From Pseudomonadota bacterium (GTDB lineage: Bacteria; Pseudomonadota; Gammaproteobacteria; Xanthomonadales; Xanthomonadaceae): 64,000 bases of DNA. Position 1 is the stretch's first letter; each line of letters starts with the position of its first letter. Below, in pieces: positions 52,922 through 63,248 of this stretch. Under the pieces are notes generated by a model. The model saw only the letters and a list, made by a program, of their open reading frames with translations, did no database searches and was not told where the DNA came from. The stretch spans positions 62,001-126,000 of the forward strand of contig JAEWBY010000011.1 of NCBI GenBank assembly GCA_023390905.1. The letters run 5' to 3'. The position numbers were made by a program, and so were the translations under genes.

Positions 52922-54811
52922 TCAGACCTCCAGCGAAGCCAGATCGCCCTTGGTTTCCAGCCATGCCTTGCGTTCGCTGGCGCGCTTCTTCGCCAACAGC
53001 ATGTCGATCAGCGAATGCGTCTGATCGCCGTCGTCGACGGTCAACTGCACCAGCCGGCGGGTGTCCGGGTGGATGGTCGATTCGCGCAACTGCGAGGCGT
53101 TCATTTCGCCCAGGCCCTTGAAGCGGGTGACGTTGACCGCGCCCTTGATCTTCTCGCGCTGGATCTTCTCCAGCAGCAGGCGCTTTTCTTCCTCGTCCAG
53201 CGCATAGAACACCTGCTTGCCCACGTCGACGCGGAACAGCGGCGGCATGGCCACGAACACATGCCCCGCCTGCACCAGCGCGGGGAAATGCCGCAGGAAC
53301 AACGCGCTCAGCAGGGTGGCGATGTGCAGGCCATCGGAGTCGGCGTCGGCGAGGATCACGACCTTGCCGTAACGCAGGCCGGTGATGTCTTCCTTGCCGG
53401 GATCGCATCCGATGGCGACCGCCAGATCGTGCACTTCCTGCGAAGCGAGCACGCTGCCGGACGCGACTTCCCAGGTATTGAGGATCTTGCCGCGCAGCGG
53501 AAGAATCGCCTGGAAATCCTTGTCGCGCGCCTGCTTGGCGCTGCCGCCGGCCGAGTCGCCTTCGACCAGGAACAACTCGGTGCGCGAGAGATCCTGGCTG
53601 ATGCAGTCGGCGAGCTTGCCCGGCAGCGCCGGACCCTGCGTGACCTTCTTGCGGACCACCTGCTTTTCCGTTTTCAGGCGCGCCGCGGCGCGCTCGATCG
53701 CGATCTGCGCGATCTTCTCGCCGAGATCGACGTGCTGGTTGAGCCACAGGCTGAAGGCATCGTGCGACGCGCCTTCGATGAAGCCGGCCGCCTGCCGCGA
53801 ACTCAGGCGTTCCTTGGTCTGTCCGCTGAACTGCGGATCGGTCATCTTCAGGGACAGCACGAAGGCCACGCGATCCCAGACGTCTTCCGGCGCCAGCTTC
53901 ACGCCGCGCGGCAGCAGGTTGCGGAAGTCGCAGAACTCGCGTAGGGCATCGGTCAAGCCGCTGCGCAGGCCGTTGACGTGCGTGCCGTGCTGCGCGGTGG
54001 GAATCAGGTTGACGTAGCTCTCCTGCACCAGTTCGCCTTCGGCCACCCACGCCACCGCCCAGTCGACGATCTCGGTGTCCTTCTTCAGCGTGCCGACGAA
54101 CAGATCCGGCGGCAACAGTTCGCGGCCGCTCAGTTCGCCCTTGAGGTAATCGCGCAGGCCGTCTTCGTAATGCCAGGTATCGCGCTCGCCGGTGGCTTCG
54201 TCATGCAGCTTGACGGTCAGGCCCGGGCACAGCACGGCCTTGGCGCGCAGCAGGTGGCGCAGTGCGCGCGCATTGAATTTCGGCGTGTCGAAATACTTGG
54301 CATCCGGCCAGAAGCGCAATCGCGTGCCCGTGTTCTTCTTGCCGACCGAACCGACCACTTCCAGTCGCGAAGCAGCGTCGCCATCGCGGAATTCCATCCG
54401 GTACTCGTTGCCTTCGCGCTTGATGAAGATCTCCACCTTCTTCGACAGCGCGTTGACCACCGACACGCCCACGCCGTGCAGGCCACCGCTGAAGGTGTAG
54501 TTGCGGTTGCTGAATTTGCCGCCGGCGTGAAGGCGGGTGAGGATCAGTTCGACCCCCGGAATCTTTTCCTCCGGATGGATGTCCACCGGCATGCCGCGGC
54601 CGTCGTCGGAGACCTCGCAACTGCCGTCCTTAAACAGCGTCACTTCGATTTCACCGGCGTGGCCGGCGAGCGCTTCGTCGACCGCATTGTCGATGACTTC
54701 CTGCGCCAGATGGTTCGGCCGCGCGGTATCGGTGTACATGCCGGGCCGGCGCTTGACCGGGTCCAGGCCGGAGAGGACTTCGATGTCGGCGGCGTTGTAG
54801 CGACTGCTCAT
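52922..54811 (-). CDS. parE: DNA topoisomerase IV subunit B
   Basis: A 629-residue type IIA topoisomerase B subunit that decatenates chromosomes with ParC. The N-terminal GHKL ATPase has RPGMYTDTARPNHL, the DDGRGMPVDIHPEEK motif and GGLHGVGVSVVNALS. The C-terminal TOPRIM/quinolone-resistance region has FLVEGDSAGGSAKQAR, ILPLRGKILNTWE and VILADADSDGLH. Length and the absence of the GyrB-specific insertion favour ParE over GyrB. Start 54811 gives MSSRYNAADIEVLSGLDPVK; an in-frame ATG at 54871 would add 20 untypical residues. Upstream is a 160-bp divergent region. Confidence 0.93.
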   Translation of the reverse strand: MSSRYNAADIEVLSGLDPVKRRPGMYTDTARPNHLAQEVIDNAVDEALAGHAGEIEVTLFKDGSCEVSDDGRGMPVDIHPEEKIPGVELILTRLHAGGKFSNRNYTFSGGLHGVGVSVVNALSKKVEIFIKREGNEYRMEFRDGDAASRLEVVGSVGKKNTGTRLRFWPDAKYFDTPKFNARALRHLLRAKAVLCPGLTVKLHDEATGERDTWHYEDGLRDYLKGELSGRELLPPDLFVGTLKKDTEIVDWAVAWVAEGELVQESYVNLIPTAQHGTHVNGLRSGLTDALREFCDFRNLLPRGVKLAPEDVWDRVAFVLSLKMTDPQFSGQTKERLSSRQAAGFIEGASHDAFSLWLNQHVDLGEKIAQIAIERAAARLKTEKQVVRKKVTQGPALPGKLADCISQDLSRTELFLVEGDSAGGSAKQARDKDFQAILPLRGKILNTWEVASGSVLASQEVHDLAVAIGCDPGKEDITGLRYGKVVILADADSDGLHIATLLSALFLRHFPALVQAGHVFVAMPPLFRVDVGKQVFYALDEEEKRLLLEKIQREKIKGAVNVTRFKGLGEMNASQLRESTIHPDTRRLVQLTVDDGDQTHSLIDMLLAKKRASERKAWLETKGDLASLEV

Positions 54812-54972
54812 TAGGCGATGCGATGGCGGAAACGAAGCGGCAAGTGTGCGGCCAGAGCCGTTTTTTTGCACGTTCAGGGGCAGGCGTGGCAGGCCGGAGT
54901 ATCGTGGCCGGCGTCACTTGAATCCGGCCTCCGCCGGGCCCATCTGACTCGTATCGCGACAGGAGAACGTCC

Positions 54973-55227
54973 ATGAAACCGCGCAACATGCTGCTGCTCT
55001 CCGTGGCCGTGCTGGCCGCTGCCTCGGCGACACTGGCGCTGGCCCAGAACCGTACCAATCCCGAACCGAAGACGACCCAGGACAGCCAGTCCGATTCTTC
55101 CGATTCCGATCGCAAGGCCCAGCGCCGCGCGGCCAACGAAGCGGCCGCCGCCGAACGCGCCAAGCAGAAGGCCGAAGCCGCCAGGAAGGGTGGCCAGCAG
55201 GAAGAAGAGGAAGAGCGCAAGCCGTAA
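54973..55227 (+). CDS. Small exported charged protein, 84 aa
   Basis: An 84-residue protein: a cleavable signal peptide (MKPRNMLLLSVAVLAAASAT, cleavage near ALAQ), then a hydrophilic tail of about 60 residues rich in Ser, Asp, Ala, Lys, Arg and Glu, with a strongly helical A/E/K/R section (AANEAAAAERAKQKAEAA). It has AGGAGA six bases before the ATG, so it is likely translated. The family is not recognised. It could be a periplasmic scaffold or structural peptide; there is no evidence for a function. It lies between divergent parE and the pyrG operon. Confidence 0.7.
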   Translation: MKPRNMLLLSVAVLAAASATLALAQNRTNPEPKTTQDSQSDSSDSDRKAQRRAANEAAAAERAKQKAEAARKGGQQEEEEERKP

Positions 55228-55364
55228 TTGTCTGCGCCCAGAAACGCTTGCCACGCAAGGGTTTCAAGGCCAACCGCTACACTCCGGCGCCCCGCTCCCG
55301 CGGGGCGTCGTGCTTTTCGCGACCGGGCGTTGCCGGTAGACTATGGCTTTCCGGAGCCCTGCCA

Positions 55365-57026
55365 ATGACTCCCCTTATTTTCGTCACCGGCGGCGTCGTG
55401 TCCTCGCTAGGCAAGGGCATCGCCGCCGCGTCGCTTGCGTCCATTCTCGAAGCCCGTGGCCTGAAGGTCACGATGATGAAGCTGGACCCCTACATCAACG
55501 TCGACCCGGGCACGATGAGCCCGTTCCAGCACGGTGAGGTCTACGTCACCGACGACGGCGCCGAAACCGATCTGGACCTGGGCCACTACGAGCGCTTCGT
55601 GCGCACGCGCCTGAGCCGGAAGAACTCGATCACCACCGGCCGCATCTACGAGAACGTCATCCGCAAGGAACGCCGCGGCGATTATCTGGGCGCGACGGTG
55701 CAGGTCATCCCGCACATCACCGACGAGATCCGCCGCTGCATCGAAGAGGCCACCGAAGGCTTCGACGTGGCGCTGGTGGAGATCGGTGGCACGGTCGGCG
55801 ATATCGAGTCGCTGCCGTTCCTCGAGGCCATCCGCCAGATCCGCACCGAGCGCGGCCCCGAGCAGGCGTTGTTCATGCATCTGACGCTGGTGCCGTACGT
55901 GGCCGCCGCCGGCGAGCTGAAGACCAAGCCCACCCAGCATTCGGTCAAGGAACTGCGTTCGATCGGCATCCAGCCGGACGTGCTGCTGTGCCGTTCCGAG
56001 CAGGTCATCCCGGATTCGGAACGCCGCAAGATCTCGCTGTTCACCAACGTGCCCGAGCGCGCCGTGATCTCGGTGCCGGACGTGGACGTGCTGTACAAGA
56101 TTCCCGGTGGCCTGCATGAGCAGGGCCTGGACGAGATCGTCATCCGCCAGCTGCGCCTGGACGGCGCGCGCGCGGCCGATCTGTCCGAATGGGAAGCGGC
56201 GGTCGACGCCACTCTCAATCCGCTGGACGAGGTGACCATCGCCGTGGTCGGCAAATACGTCGATCACCAAGACGCCTACAAGTCCGTCGGCGAGGCGCTC
56301 AAGCACGGCGGCCTGCGCCAGCGCACGCGCGTGAACCTGAAGTGGATCGAGGCGCAGGATCTGGAAGGCAGCGACATGTCCCTGCTGCGCGGCGTCGACG
56401 GCATCCTGGTGCCCGGCGGCTTCGGCGATCGGGGTTTCGAAGGCAAGGTGCTCACCTCCAAGCATGCGCGTGAAGCAGGCGTTCCGTATTTCGGCATCTG
56501 CTATGGCATGCAGGCGGCGGTGGTGGATTACGCGCGCAACGTCGCCGGCCTCGAAGGCGCCAACAGCACCGAAAACGACAAGCAATCGCCGCATCCGGTG
56601 ATCGCGCTGATCACTGAATGGCGCACGGCCGCCGGGGATGTCGAGCGTCGCGACGAGCGTTCCGATCTCGGCGGCACGATGCGCCTGGGCCTGCAGGAAG
56701 CCCGGCTCAAGCCCGGCACGCTGGCGCGGGAGCTGTACGGCAAGGACATCGCCGCCGAACGCCATCGCCATCGCTACGAATTCAACAACCGCTACCGCAC
56801 GCAACTGGAAGACGCCGGCCTGGTGATCTCGGCCAAGTCGATGGACGATCTGCTGGTGGAGATGATCGAATTGCCGCGCAGCGTGCATCCGTGGTTCCTG
56901 GCCTGCCAGGCGCATCCGGAATTCCTGTCCACGCCGCGCTATGGCCATCCGCTGTTCGTCGGTTTCATCCGCGCCGCGCGCGAGAAAAAGGCGGGCGGCA
57001 AGCTGCTGAAGGAAGCGCGGGCTTGA
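55365..57026 (+). CDS. pyrG: CTP synthase
   Basis: A 553-residue CTP synthase (UTP + ATP + glutamine to CTP). The synthetase domain begins MTPLIFVTGGVVSSLGKGI with DPYINVDPGTMSPFQHGEV, and the glutaminase domain has GICYGMQ (Cys379, the same number as in E. coli) and the C-terminal His/Glu in CQAHPEFLSTP. The start at 55365 is preferred to an in-frame ATG at 55248. It ends with a stop that overlaps a TTG of the next reading frame (TTGA at 57023-57026). Confidence 0.95.
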   Translation: MTPLIFVTGGVVSSLGKGIAAASLASILEARGLKVTMMKLDPYINVDPGTMSPFQHGEVYVTDDGAETDLDLGHYERFVRTRLSRKNSITTGRIYENVIRKERRGDYLGATVQVIPHITDEIRRCIEEATEGFDVALVEIGGTVGDIESLPFLEAIRQIRTERGPEQALFMHLTLVPYVAAAGELKTKPTQHSVKELRSIGIQPDVLLCRSEQVIPDSERRKISLFTNVPERAVISVPDVDVLYKIPGGLHEQGLDEIVIRQLRLDGARAADLSEWEAAVDATLNPLDEVTIAVVGKYVDHQDAYKSVGEALKHGGLRQRTRVNLKWIEAQDLEGSDMSLLRGVDGILVPGGFGDRGFEGKVLTSKHAREAGVPYFGICYGMQAAVVDYARNVAGLEGANSTENDKQSPHPVIALITEWRTAAGDVERRDERSDLGGTMRLGLQEARLKPGTLARELYGKDIAAERHRHRYEFNNRYRTQLEDAGLVISAKSMDDLLVEMIELPRSVHPWFLACQAHPEFLSTPRYGHPLFVGFIRAAREKKAGGKLLKEARA

Positions 57027-57514
57027 TCAGCGATAGCGATTTCAGGGAATTGCTGCACAGGATTCTTGCCGATCCGGAAACCGAGGCGTTTGTCAGGAAT
57101 GTCGTGCTGAACCGCCCCCTGGTTTTCAAGTCGGCCGACGACTCCAACGTGCTGGATATCGCTCCGAATGCGGTGGTCAACAACGCGACCTTCAATCTTT
57201 CGTCCGGCGATATCCGGGTTGAAGACTGGGCGTTCTTCGGTCACGAAGTGAAGTTATTGACGGGCACGCATGACACTACCTGTTTCAACCACGAGCGACA
57301 GGTCGCGGTTCCTGCCAGGGGACGCGACATCATCATCAAGCAGGGCGCCTGGATCGGAACAGGGGCGATGGTCCTGGGCCCGTGCACTGTAGGCGAACAT
57401 GCCGTGGTCGCGGCCGGAGCGGTGGTCAATCGCGATGTGCCTGCCTATGCCGTGGTCGGAGGCGTTCCGGCCCGGATTATCAAGATGCTGGATGGAGAGA
57501 CCGCACATGAATAG
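57023..57514 (+). CDS. Hexapeptide-repeat acyltransferase between pyrG and kdsA
   Basis: A 163-residue protein with a left-handed beta-helix made of hexapeptide repeats: NAVVNNATFNLSSGDIRVED, VEDWAFFGHEVKLLTGTHD, IIIKQGAWIGTGAMVLGPCT and VGEHAVVAAGAVVNRDVPAY, ending GGVPARIIKML. This matches the WbbJ/MAT-type acetyltransferase family, with the His of LTGTHDT the expected catalytic one. TTG at 57023 overlaps the pyrG stop and has AAGGAA upstream; the stop overlaps the kdsA start by 8 nt. Base composition looks a little lower in GC than its neighbours. I infer a polysaccharide or LPS acetylation role; no substrate is known. Confidence 0.82.
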   Translation: MISDSDFRELLHRILADPETEAFVRNVVLNRPLVFKSADDSNVLDIAPNAVVNNATFNLSSGDIRVEDWAFFGHEVKLLTGTHDTTCFNHERQVAVPARGRDIIIKQGAWIGTGAMVLGPCTVGEHAVVAAGAVVNRDVPAYAVVGGVPARIIKMLDGETAHE

Positions 57515-58355
57515 CGCAACCATGAAACTCTGCGGATTTGAAGTCGGGCTGGATCAGCCGTTGTTCCTCATCGCCGGGCCGTGCGTGATCGAGTCGATGC
57601 AGTTGCAGCTCGACGTGGCCGGTCGCCTCAAGGAGATCACCGGCAAACTCGGGATGAACTTCATCTTCAAGTCCAGTTTCGACAAGGCCAATCGCACGTC
57701 CGGCACCAGCTTCCGCGGCCCCGGCATGGAGGAAGGCCTGAAAGTGCTGGCCGAGGTGAAGAAGCAGATCGGCGTTCCGGTGCTCACCGACGTGCACGAG
57801 TACACGCCGATGAATGAAGTGGCGGCCGTGGTCGATGTGTTGCAGACACCGGCGTTCCTCGTGCGCCAGACCGATTTCATCCGCAACGTGTGCGCGGCCG
57901 GCAAGCCGGTGAACATCAAGAAGGGCCAGTTCCTTTCGCCGTGGGACATGAAGCCGGTCGTGGACAAGGCCAAATCCACCGGCAACCACGACATCATGGT
58001 CTGCGAACGCGGCGCGAGTTTCGGCTACAACAACCTGGTGAGCGACATGCGCTCGCTGAGCGTGATGCGCGACACCGGCTGTCCGGTGGTGTTCGACGCG
58101 ACCCACTCGGTGCAGTTGCCGGGCGGGCAGGGCAGCAGTTCTGGCGGCCAGCGCGAATTCGTGCCGGTGCTGGCGCGCGCGGCGGTGGCGGTCGGCGTGG
58201 CGGGCCTGTTCGCCGAAACCCACCCGGATCCGTCCAAGGCCCTGTCCGATGGTCCCAATGCCTGGCCGCTGGACAGGATGGAAGCGCTGCTGGAAACGCT
58301 GCTGGCGCTGGATGCAATCACCAAGAAGAACGGATTCGTGGAATCCCAGCTCTGA
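57507..58355 (+). CDS. kdsA: 3-deoxy-8-phosphooctulonate synthase (KDO-8-P synthase)
   Basis: A 282-residue enzyme joining arabinose-5-phosphate and PEP in KDO synthesis for lipopolysaccharide. Sequence opens MNSATMKLCGFEVGLDQPLF and has AGPCVIES, FKSSFDKANRTSGTSF, VLTDVHEYTP, RQTDFIRN and DATHSVQLPGGQG, all family standards. Start 57507 has GGAGAG seven bases upstream; the more usual family start (MKLCGFEVG at 57522) is an alternative. The start region overlaps the acyltransferase gene by 8 nt, implying coupled translation. Confidence 0.95.
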   Translation: MNSATMKLCGFEVGLDQPLFLIAGPCVIESMQLQLDVAGRLKEITGKLGMNFIFKSSFDKANRTSGTSFRGPGMEEGLKVLAEVKKQIGVPVLTDVHEYTPMNEVAAVVDVLQTPAFLVRQTDFIRNVCAAGKPVNIKKGQFLSPWDMKPVVDKAKSTGNHDIMVCERGASFGYNNLVSDMRSLSVMRDTGCPVVFDATHSVQLPGGQGSSSGGQREFVPVLARAAVAVGVAGLFAETHPDPSKALSDGPNAWPLDRMEALLETLLALDAITKKNGFVESQL

Positions 58356-58464
58356 TGCAACCCCGCGCGTGATCCACGCTACTCTTCATCACCGCGTGGT
58401 CCTGCCATCGTTGCATCCGCGCCGGCTCCGGATCGACTTGCCTTCCCACTACTGACCTTTCGAC

Positions 58465-59751
<1,287 letters not shown>

Positions 59752-59755
59752 CCAC

Positions 59756-60103
59756 GTGCGGCGGATCGGCTGGCTCCTGCTGGGATTGCTGCTGCTGCTC
59801 GGGTGGCTGCAGTACAAGTTCTGGTTCGGGGCCGGCAGTTCCGGCGACGTGGTCGCGCTGGAAAGCCAGGTGATCGTGCAGCAGCGCGAGAATGCCGGCC
59901 TGCAGGAACGCAACGATGCACTGGCCGCCGAAGTGGAGGATCTGAAATCCGGCGAAGCGGCCGTCGAAGAACGCGCGCGCAGCGAACTGGGCATGATCAA
60001 GCCGGGCGAAAAGTTCTACCGCGTGGTGGATTCGACCACGACGCCGCCGCCGGCAGCCGCGGAAGGCGAAGCGTCCGCTGCCGTGCCGGAGCATGCGCCC
60101 TGA
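59756..60103 (+). CDS. ftsB: Cell division protein FtsB
   Basis: A 115-residue bitopic membrane protein of the divisome, complexing with FtsL and FtsQ. One membrane helix (WLLLGLLLLLGWLQYKFWF), then a coiled coil (about 35-72, VALESQVIVQQRENAGLQER) ending in the conserved ERARSELGMIKPGEKFYRVV, followed by a Pro/Ala-rich tail. It starts at GTG, 4 bp after the eno stop. Its stop overlaps the ispD ATG by one base (TGATG). Confidence 0.93.
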   Translation: MRRIGWLLLGLLLLLGWLQYKFWFGAGSSGDVVALESQVIVQQRENAGLQERNDALAAEVEDLKSGEAAVEERARSELGMIKPGEKFYRVVDSTTTPPPAAAEGEASAAVPEHAP

Positions 60104-60801
60104 TGTCGGCTCTGTGGGTCGTCATTCCCGCGGCCGGTCGCGGCACGCGTTTCGGCGGACCGCTGCCGAAGCAGTATCTGACGGTCGGCGGTCATCCGTT
60201 GCTGGCGCATACGCTGGCGGCGTTGTTCGCGCACGAGTCGATCGAAGGCGCCGTATTGCCGTTGTCGGCCCAGGACCCGGACTGGCCGGGCTGGACTGAA
60301 TTCGCGGGACGGCCGCTGCTGACCTGCGTGGGCGGCGCCACGCGCGCCGAATCCGTGCTGGCGGGCCTGCGCGCACTGCCCGAACGCGTGCGCGCCGACG
60401 ACTTCGTGCTCGTGCATGACGCGGCGCGTCCGAATCTTTCGCTCGCCGATCTCGATGCGCTGCTGGAGCGTGGCCGCGGCGATCCGGTGGGCGCGATTCT
60501 CGCTGCGCCGGTACGCGACACGCTCAAGCGCGCCGGCGACGACGGCGGCATCGACGCCACCGAACCGCGCTCGCGGCTGTGGCGCGCTTTCACGCCGCAG
60601 ATGTTCCGTCGCCTGCAACTGACGCGCGCGCTGGAACATGCCGCCGCTTCGGGCATCGAAGTGACCGATGAAGCCATGGCGATGGAACTGCAGGGTCTGC
60701 GCCCGCTGCTGATCGAAGGCGCGGAAAGCAATTTCAAGGTCACCACGCCCTCGGATCTGGCGCGCTTTGAGTTCGAACTGCTGCGGCGCTCGCCTGCATG
60801 A
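60103..60801 (+). CDS. ispD: 2-C-methyl-D-erythritol 4-phosphate cytidylyltransferase
   Basis: A 232-residue enzyme of the MEP isoprenoid pathway, adding CMP to methylerythritol phosphate. VVIPAAGRGTRFGGPLPKQY is the nucleotidyltransferase N-terminal motif, LVHDAARPNLSLADL follows, and TDEAMAMELQGL and EGAESNFKVTTPSDLA are later family parts. The start overlaps ftsB by one base. Confidence 0.95.
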   Translation: MSALWVVIPAAGRGTRFGGPLPKQYLTVGGHPLLAHTLAALFAHESIEGAVLPLSAQDPDWPGWTEFAGRPLLTCVGGATRAESVLAGLRALPERVRADDFVLVHDAARPNLSLADLDALLERGRGDPVGAILAAPVRDTLKRAGDDGGIDATEPRSRLWRAFTPQMFRRLQLTRALEHAAASGIEVTDEAMAMELQGLRPLLIEGAESNFKVTTPSDLARFEFELLRRSPA

Positions 60802-60875
60802 GCCCGATTGCCCGCTCGATTGGATGCGGCGTCGGCCGCTGAGCGCGTCCCGCATCGCCGTTACGGAGTACTACC

Positions 60876-61370
60876 ATGTCCACGCCTGTCATTCCTTTCC
60901 GCATCGGCCAGGGTTTCGATGTGCACGCCTTCGGCCAGGGCGACCATCTGATGCTGGGAGGCGTGCGTGTCCCGCACGAACGTGGCGTGCTCGCGCACAG
61001 CGACGGCGACGTCGTGCTGCACGCACTGTGCGATGCCATGCTCGGTGCGCTTGCGCTGGGCGATATCGGCCAGCATTTTCCGCCCAGTGATCCGCAATGG
61101 AAAGGCGCGGACAGCCGGCAGTTCCTGCGCCATTGCAACCTGCTGATCAACGAGCGCGGTTGGTACATCGGCAATGTCGATATCACCGTCATCGGCGAAC
61201 GCCCGAAGGTCGGTCCGCATGCGGACGCGATGCGCAACGTCATGGCAGTAGATCTCGCTGTGGCGGTCGATGTGATCAGCGTGAAGGCGACCACCACCGA
61301 GAAACTCGGCTTTACCGGCCGTGGCGAAGGGATTGCAGCACAGGCCGTCGTGCTGCTGGTCGCCGCATGA
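60876..61370 (+). CDS. ispF: 2-C-methyl-D-erythritol 2,4-cyclodiphosphate synthase
   Basis: A 164-residue trimeric zinc enzyme forming the cyclodiphosphate in the MEP pathway. IGQGFDVHAFGQGDHLMLGG (D-x-H zinc ligands), HSDGDVVLHALCDAMLGALA, GDIGQHFPPSDPQWKGADS and KATTTEKLGFTGRGEGIAA are all present. It is 74 bp past ispD and coupled to truD by ATGA (61367-61370). Confidence 0.96.
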   Translation: MSTPVIPFRIGQGFDVHAFGQGDHLMLGGVRVPHERGVLAHSDGDVVLHALCDAMLGALALGDIGQHFPPSDPQWKGADSRQFLRHCNLLINERGWYIGNVDITVIGERPKVGPHADAMRNVMAVDLAVAVDVISVKATTTEKLGFTGRGEGIAAQAVVLLVAA

Positions 61371-62413
61371 GCCGGGAATTGCCGCGTGCGTTCGGCGATG
61401 CCGTGCTGACGGCTTCTTTCCGCAACCGGCTCGAGGATTTTTTCGTCGAGGAACTGCCTGCCTTCGAACCCGGCGGAGAAGGCGAGCACCTGCTGCTGAC
61501 GATTGAAAAGCGCGGCATGAACACCGCGTTCGCCGCCAAGCGCATCGCGGCGTGGGCGAAGTTGCCGGAACATGCGATCGGTTATGCCGGATTGAAGGAT
61601 CGCCACGCGATCACACGACAGCGTTTCAGCGTGCATCTGCCCAAACGCGTCGCGCCGGAGATTTCTTCGTTGCAGTCGGTCGATCTGCGTGTGATCGAGT
61701 CGATCTGGCATAACCGCAAGTTGCCGCGCGGTGCATTGGCGGGAAATCGTTTCGTGCTGGTATTGCGTGATGTCGCCGGCGAGCGCGCCGCCATCGAACA
61801 GCGCCTGCGCGACATTGCCGATGGCGGTCTGCCGAACTGGTTTGGTGAGCAGCGATTTGGTCGCGATGGCGGCAACGTCACCTCGGCATTGGCGATGTTC
61901 AGCGGCCGGCGCGTGCGCCGCGACGAGCGGTCGATACTGCTGTCGGCAGCGCGTTCCAGACTATTCAACCGCGTGCTGGCCGCGCGCATCGCAGCGGGGA
62001 ACTGGAACCAGGCAATGGACGGCGAAGTGTGGATGCTTGCCGGCAGCCGCAGCGTGTTCGGCCCGGAACCATTCGATGAAACACTGCAACGACGCCTGGC
62101 GGAATTCGATATACATCCCAGCGGCGCCCTGTGGGGTGCGGGCGAGCTTCGTAGTACCGGAGCGTGTCGTGTGCTGGAAATGGAAGCCCTCGCCAGTGAG
62201 GATGCGCAAGCGTTGCGCGCCGGACTCGAACAGGCCGAACTGAAACAGGAACGCCGCGCACTGCGCCAACGTGCCGGTGATCTGGCCTGGGAATGGATGG
62301 ATGACGGCGCGCTGCAACTTTCATTCACGCTTCCGCCGGGCAGTTATGCCACGGCGTTGCTGCATGAACTGGGTGAGGTGAGCGAAGCGCGTTCGCAATC
62401 ACGCGAGGATTGA
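61367..62413 (+). CDS. truD: tRNA pseudouridine(13) synthase
   Basis: A 348-residue TruD modifying U13 of certain tRNAs. Features: EDFFVEELPAFEPGGEGEHL, GYAGLKDRHAITRQRFSVHL with the catalytic Asp in GLKDR, NWFGEQRFGRDGGNVTSALA, and RALRQRAGDLAWEW in the late region. Coupled to ispF by ATGA. The end is followed by a gap containing a nested hairpin. Confidence 0.95.
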   Translation: MSRELPRAFGDAVLTASFRNRLEDFFVEELPAFEPGGEGEHLLLTIEKRGMNTAFAAKRIAAWAKLPEHAIGYAGLKDRHAITRQRFSVHLPKRVAPEISSLQSVDLRVIESIWHNRKLPRGALAGNRFVLVLRDVAGERAAIEQRLRDIADGGLPNWFGEQRFGRDGGNVTSALAMFSGRRVRRDERSILLSAARSRLFNRVLAARIAAGNWNQAMDGEVWMLAGSRSVFGPEPFDETLQRRLAEFDIHPSGALWGAGELRSTGACRVLEMEALASEDAQALRAGLEQAELKQERRALRQRAGDLAWEWMDDGALQLSFTLPPGSYATALLHELGEVSEARSQSRED

Positions 62414-62588
62414 TTACACCGCCTGTCGCGATGCGCATTCGCGTCGGGTGCATGAGTGGTCGGGCTGGCTTTCAACAGACGCATGTCTGGTCAGCCCCCC
62501 TCCTACAGATCAGTGGCAGGAATTTCTTCCCGCCTCACGCATGCACTGCGCAAACGCGGTTTACCGCTTTTCGCTTTCCGGTTACCGG
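62414..62588. other. Gap between truD and the smr gene, with nested hairpin
   Basis: 175 bp without a gene. CAGAC-GCAT-GTCTG (62476-62489) sits within outer arms GGGCTG (62462-62467) and CAGCCC (62492-62497), a candidate two-way 3'-end structure. Near 62577-62592 is CCGGTTACCGGCTACC, the same word type as in the 22.5-kb palindrome. Confidence 0.4.
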
Positions 62589-63134
62589 CTACCTGATGCC
62601 GCGCCGCGCCAGCAGCACCAGCACCGCACCGGTGCCGCCCTGTGCCTGCGGCGCGGAATGGAAGGCGAGCACGTCGCCGCGATGGCGCAGCAGGCGATCG
62701 ACCAGATTCTTCAGCACGGGCAATTCGCGCTCGTTGCGCTGGCCCTTGCCATGGATGATGCGTACGCACCCGTACTCGTGCGCATGCGCCTCGCGCATGA
62801 ACTCGCGAAGCAGGCGTTCGGCTTCGCTGGCCGTCGCGCCATGCAGATCGAGTTCGTCCTGCGCGGAGAACTGGCCCTTGCGCAGGCGCTGGAACGCGCG
62901 CGGCGGCAGGTTCCCGCGCCGGTAGCTGAGCACGTCGCCCGCTTCGATGCGCGCCAGATCATCCAGTCCGCGCTGGAATTCGCTGCGTGCATCGATCTCG
63001 TCGCGCTCGGCCATGCGCGCGGCCGGTCGCGGCGGCGCGCGGCGCGGCGGCGGCGGCGCTTCCGGCAGCGGCTTGACCTCGCCGATGGCCTGGCGGAACA
63101 GCGCGGCGTCGTCTTCGTCGGAATCGCGGGACAT
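62589..63134 (-). CDS. Smr-domain endonuclease-like protein (SmrA type)
   Basis: A 181-residue protein with a C-terminal Smr domain, a DNA nicking or RNA-cleaving fold. AQDELDLHGATASEAERLL carries the LDLHG motif, followed by RIIHGKGQ (HGxG motif). The N-terminal half is Arg/Pro-rich and probably flexible (about 18-45). This type (SmrA/YdaL-like) is common in gammaproteobacteria and is found on the opposite strand before surE in xanthomonads. Its role may be in ribosome rescue or recombination control; that is family knowledge and unsettled. Confidence 0.88.
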   Translation of the reverse strand: MSRDSDEDDAALFRQAIGEVKPLPEAPPPPRRAPPRPAARMAERDEIDARSEFQRGLDDLARIEAGDVLSYRRGNLPPRAFQRLRKGQFSAQDELDLHGATASEAERLLREFMREAHAHEYGCVRIIHGKGQRNERELPVLKNLVDRLLRHRGDVLAFHSAPQAQGGTGAVLVLLARRGIR

Positions 63135-63248
63135 GCCGCAGAGCTTAGGCGCTGGCGGCGTGACGTCAATGTGGGTGCCCCGGTGTGATCGGCACGCGGG
63201 AAGCGATCATCGGCTTCCGGTATCATGGGGCGGTTCCCGAGGAGAACC

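Noticed and set aside
57023..57514. Reading the frame as a C-terminal extension of pyrG or as a shadow frame
   Set aside because: It is in a different frame from pyrG, starts at its stop, and encodes clear hexapeptide repeats.
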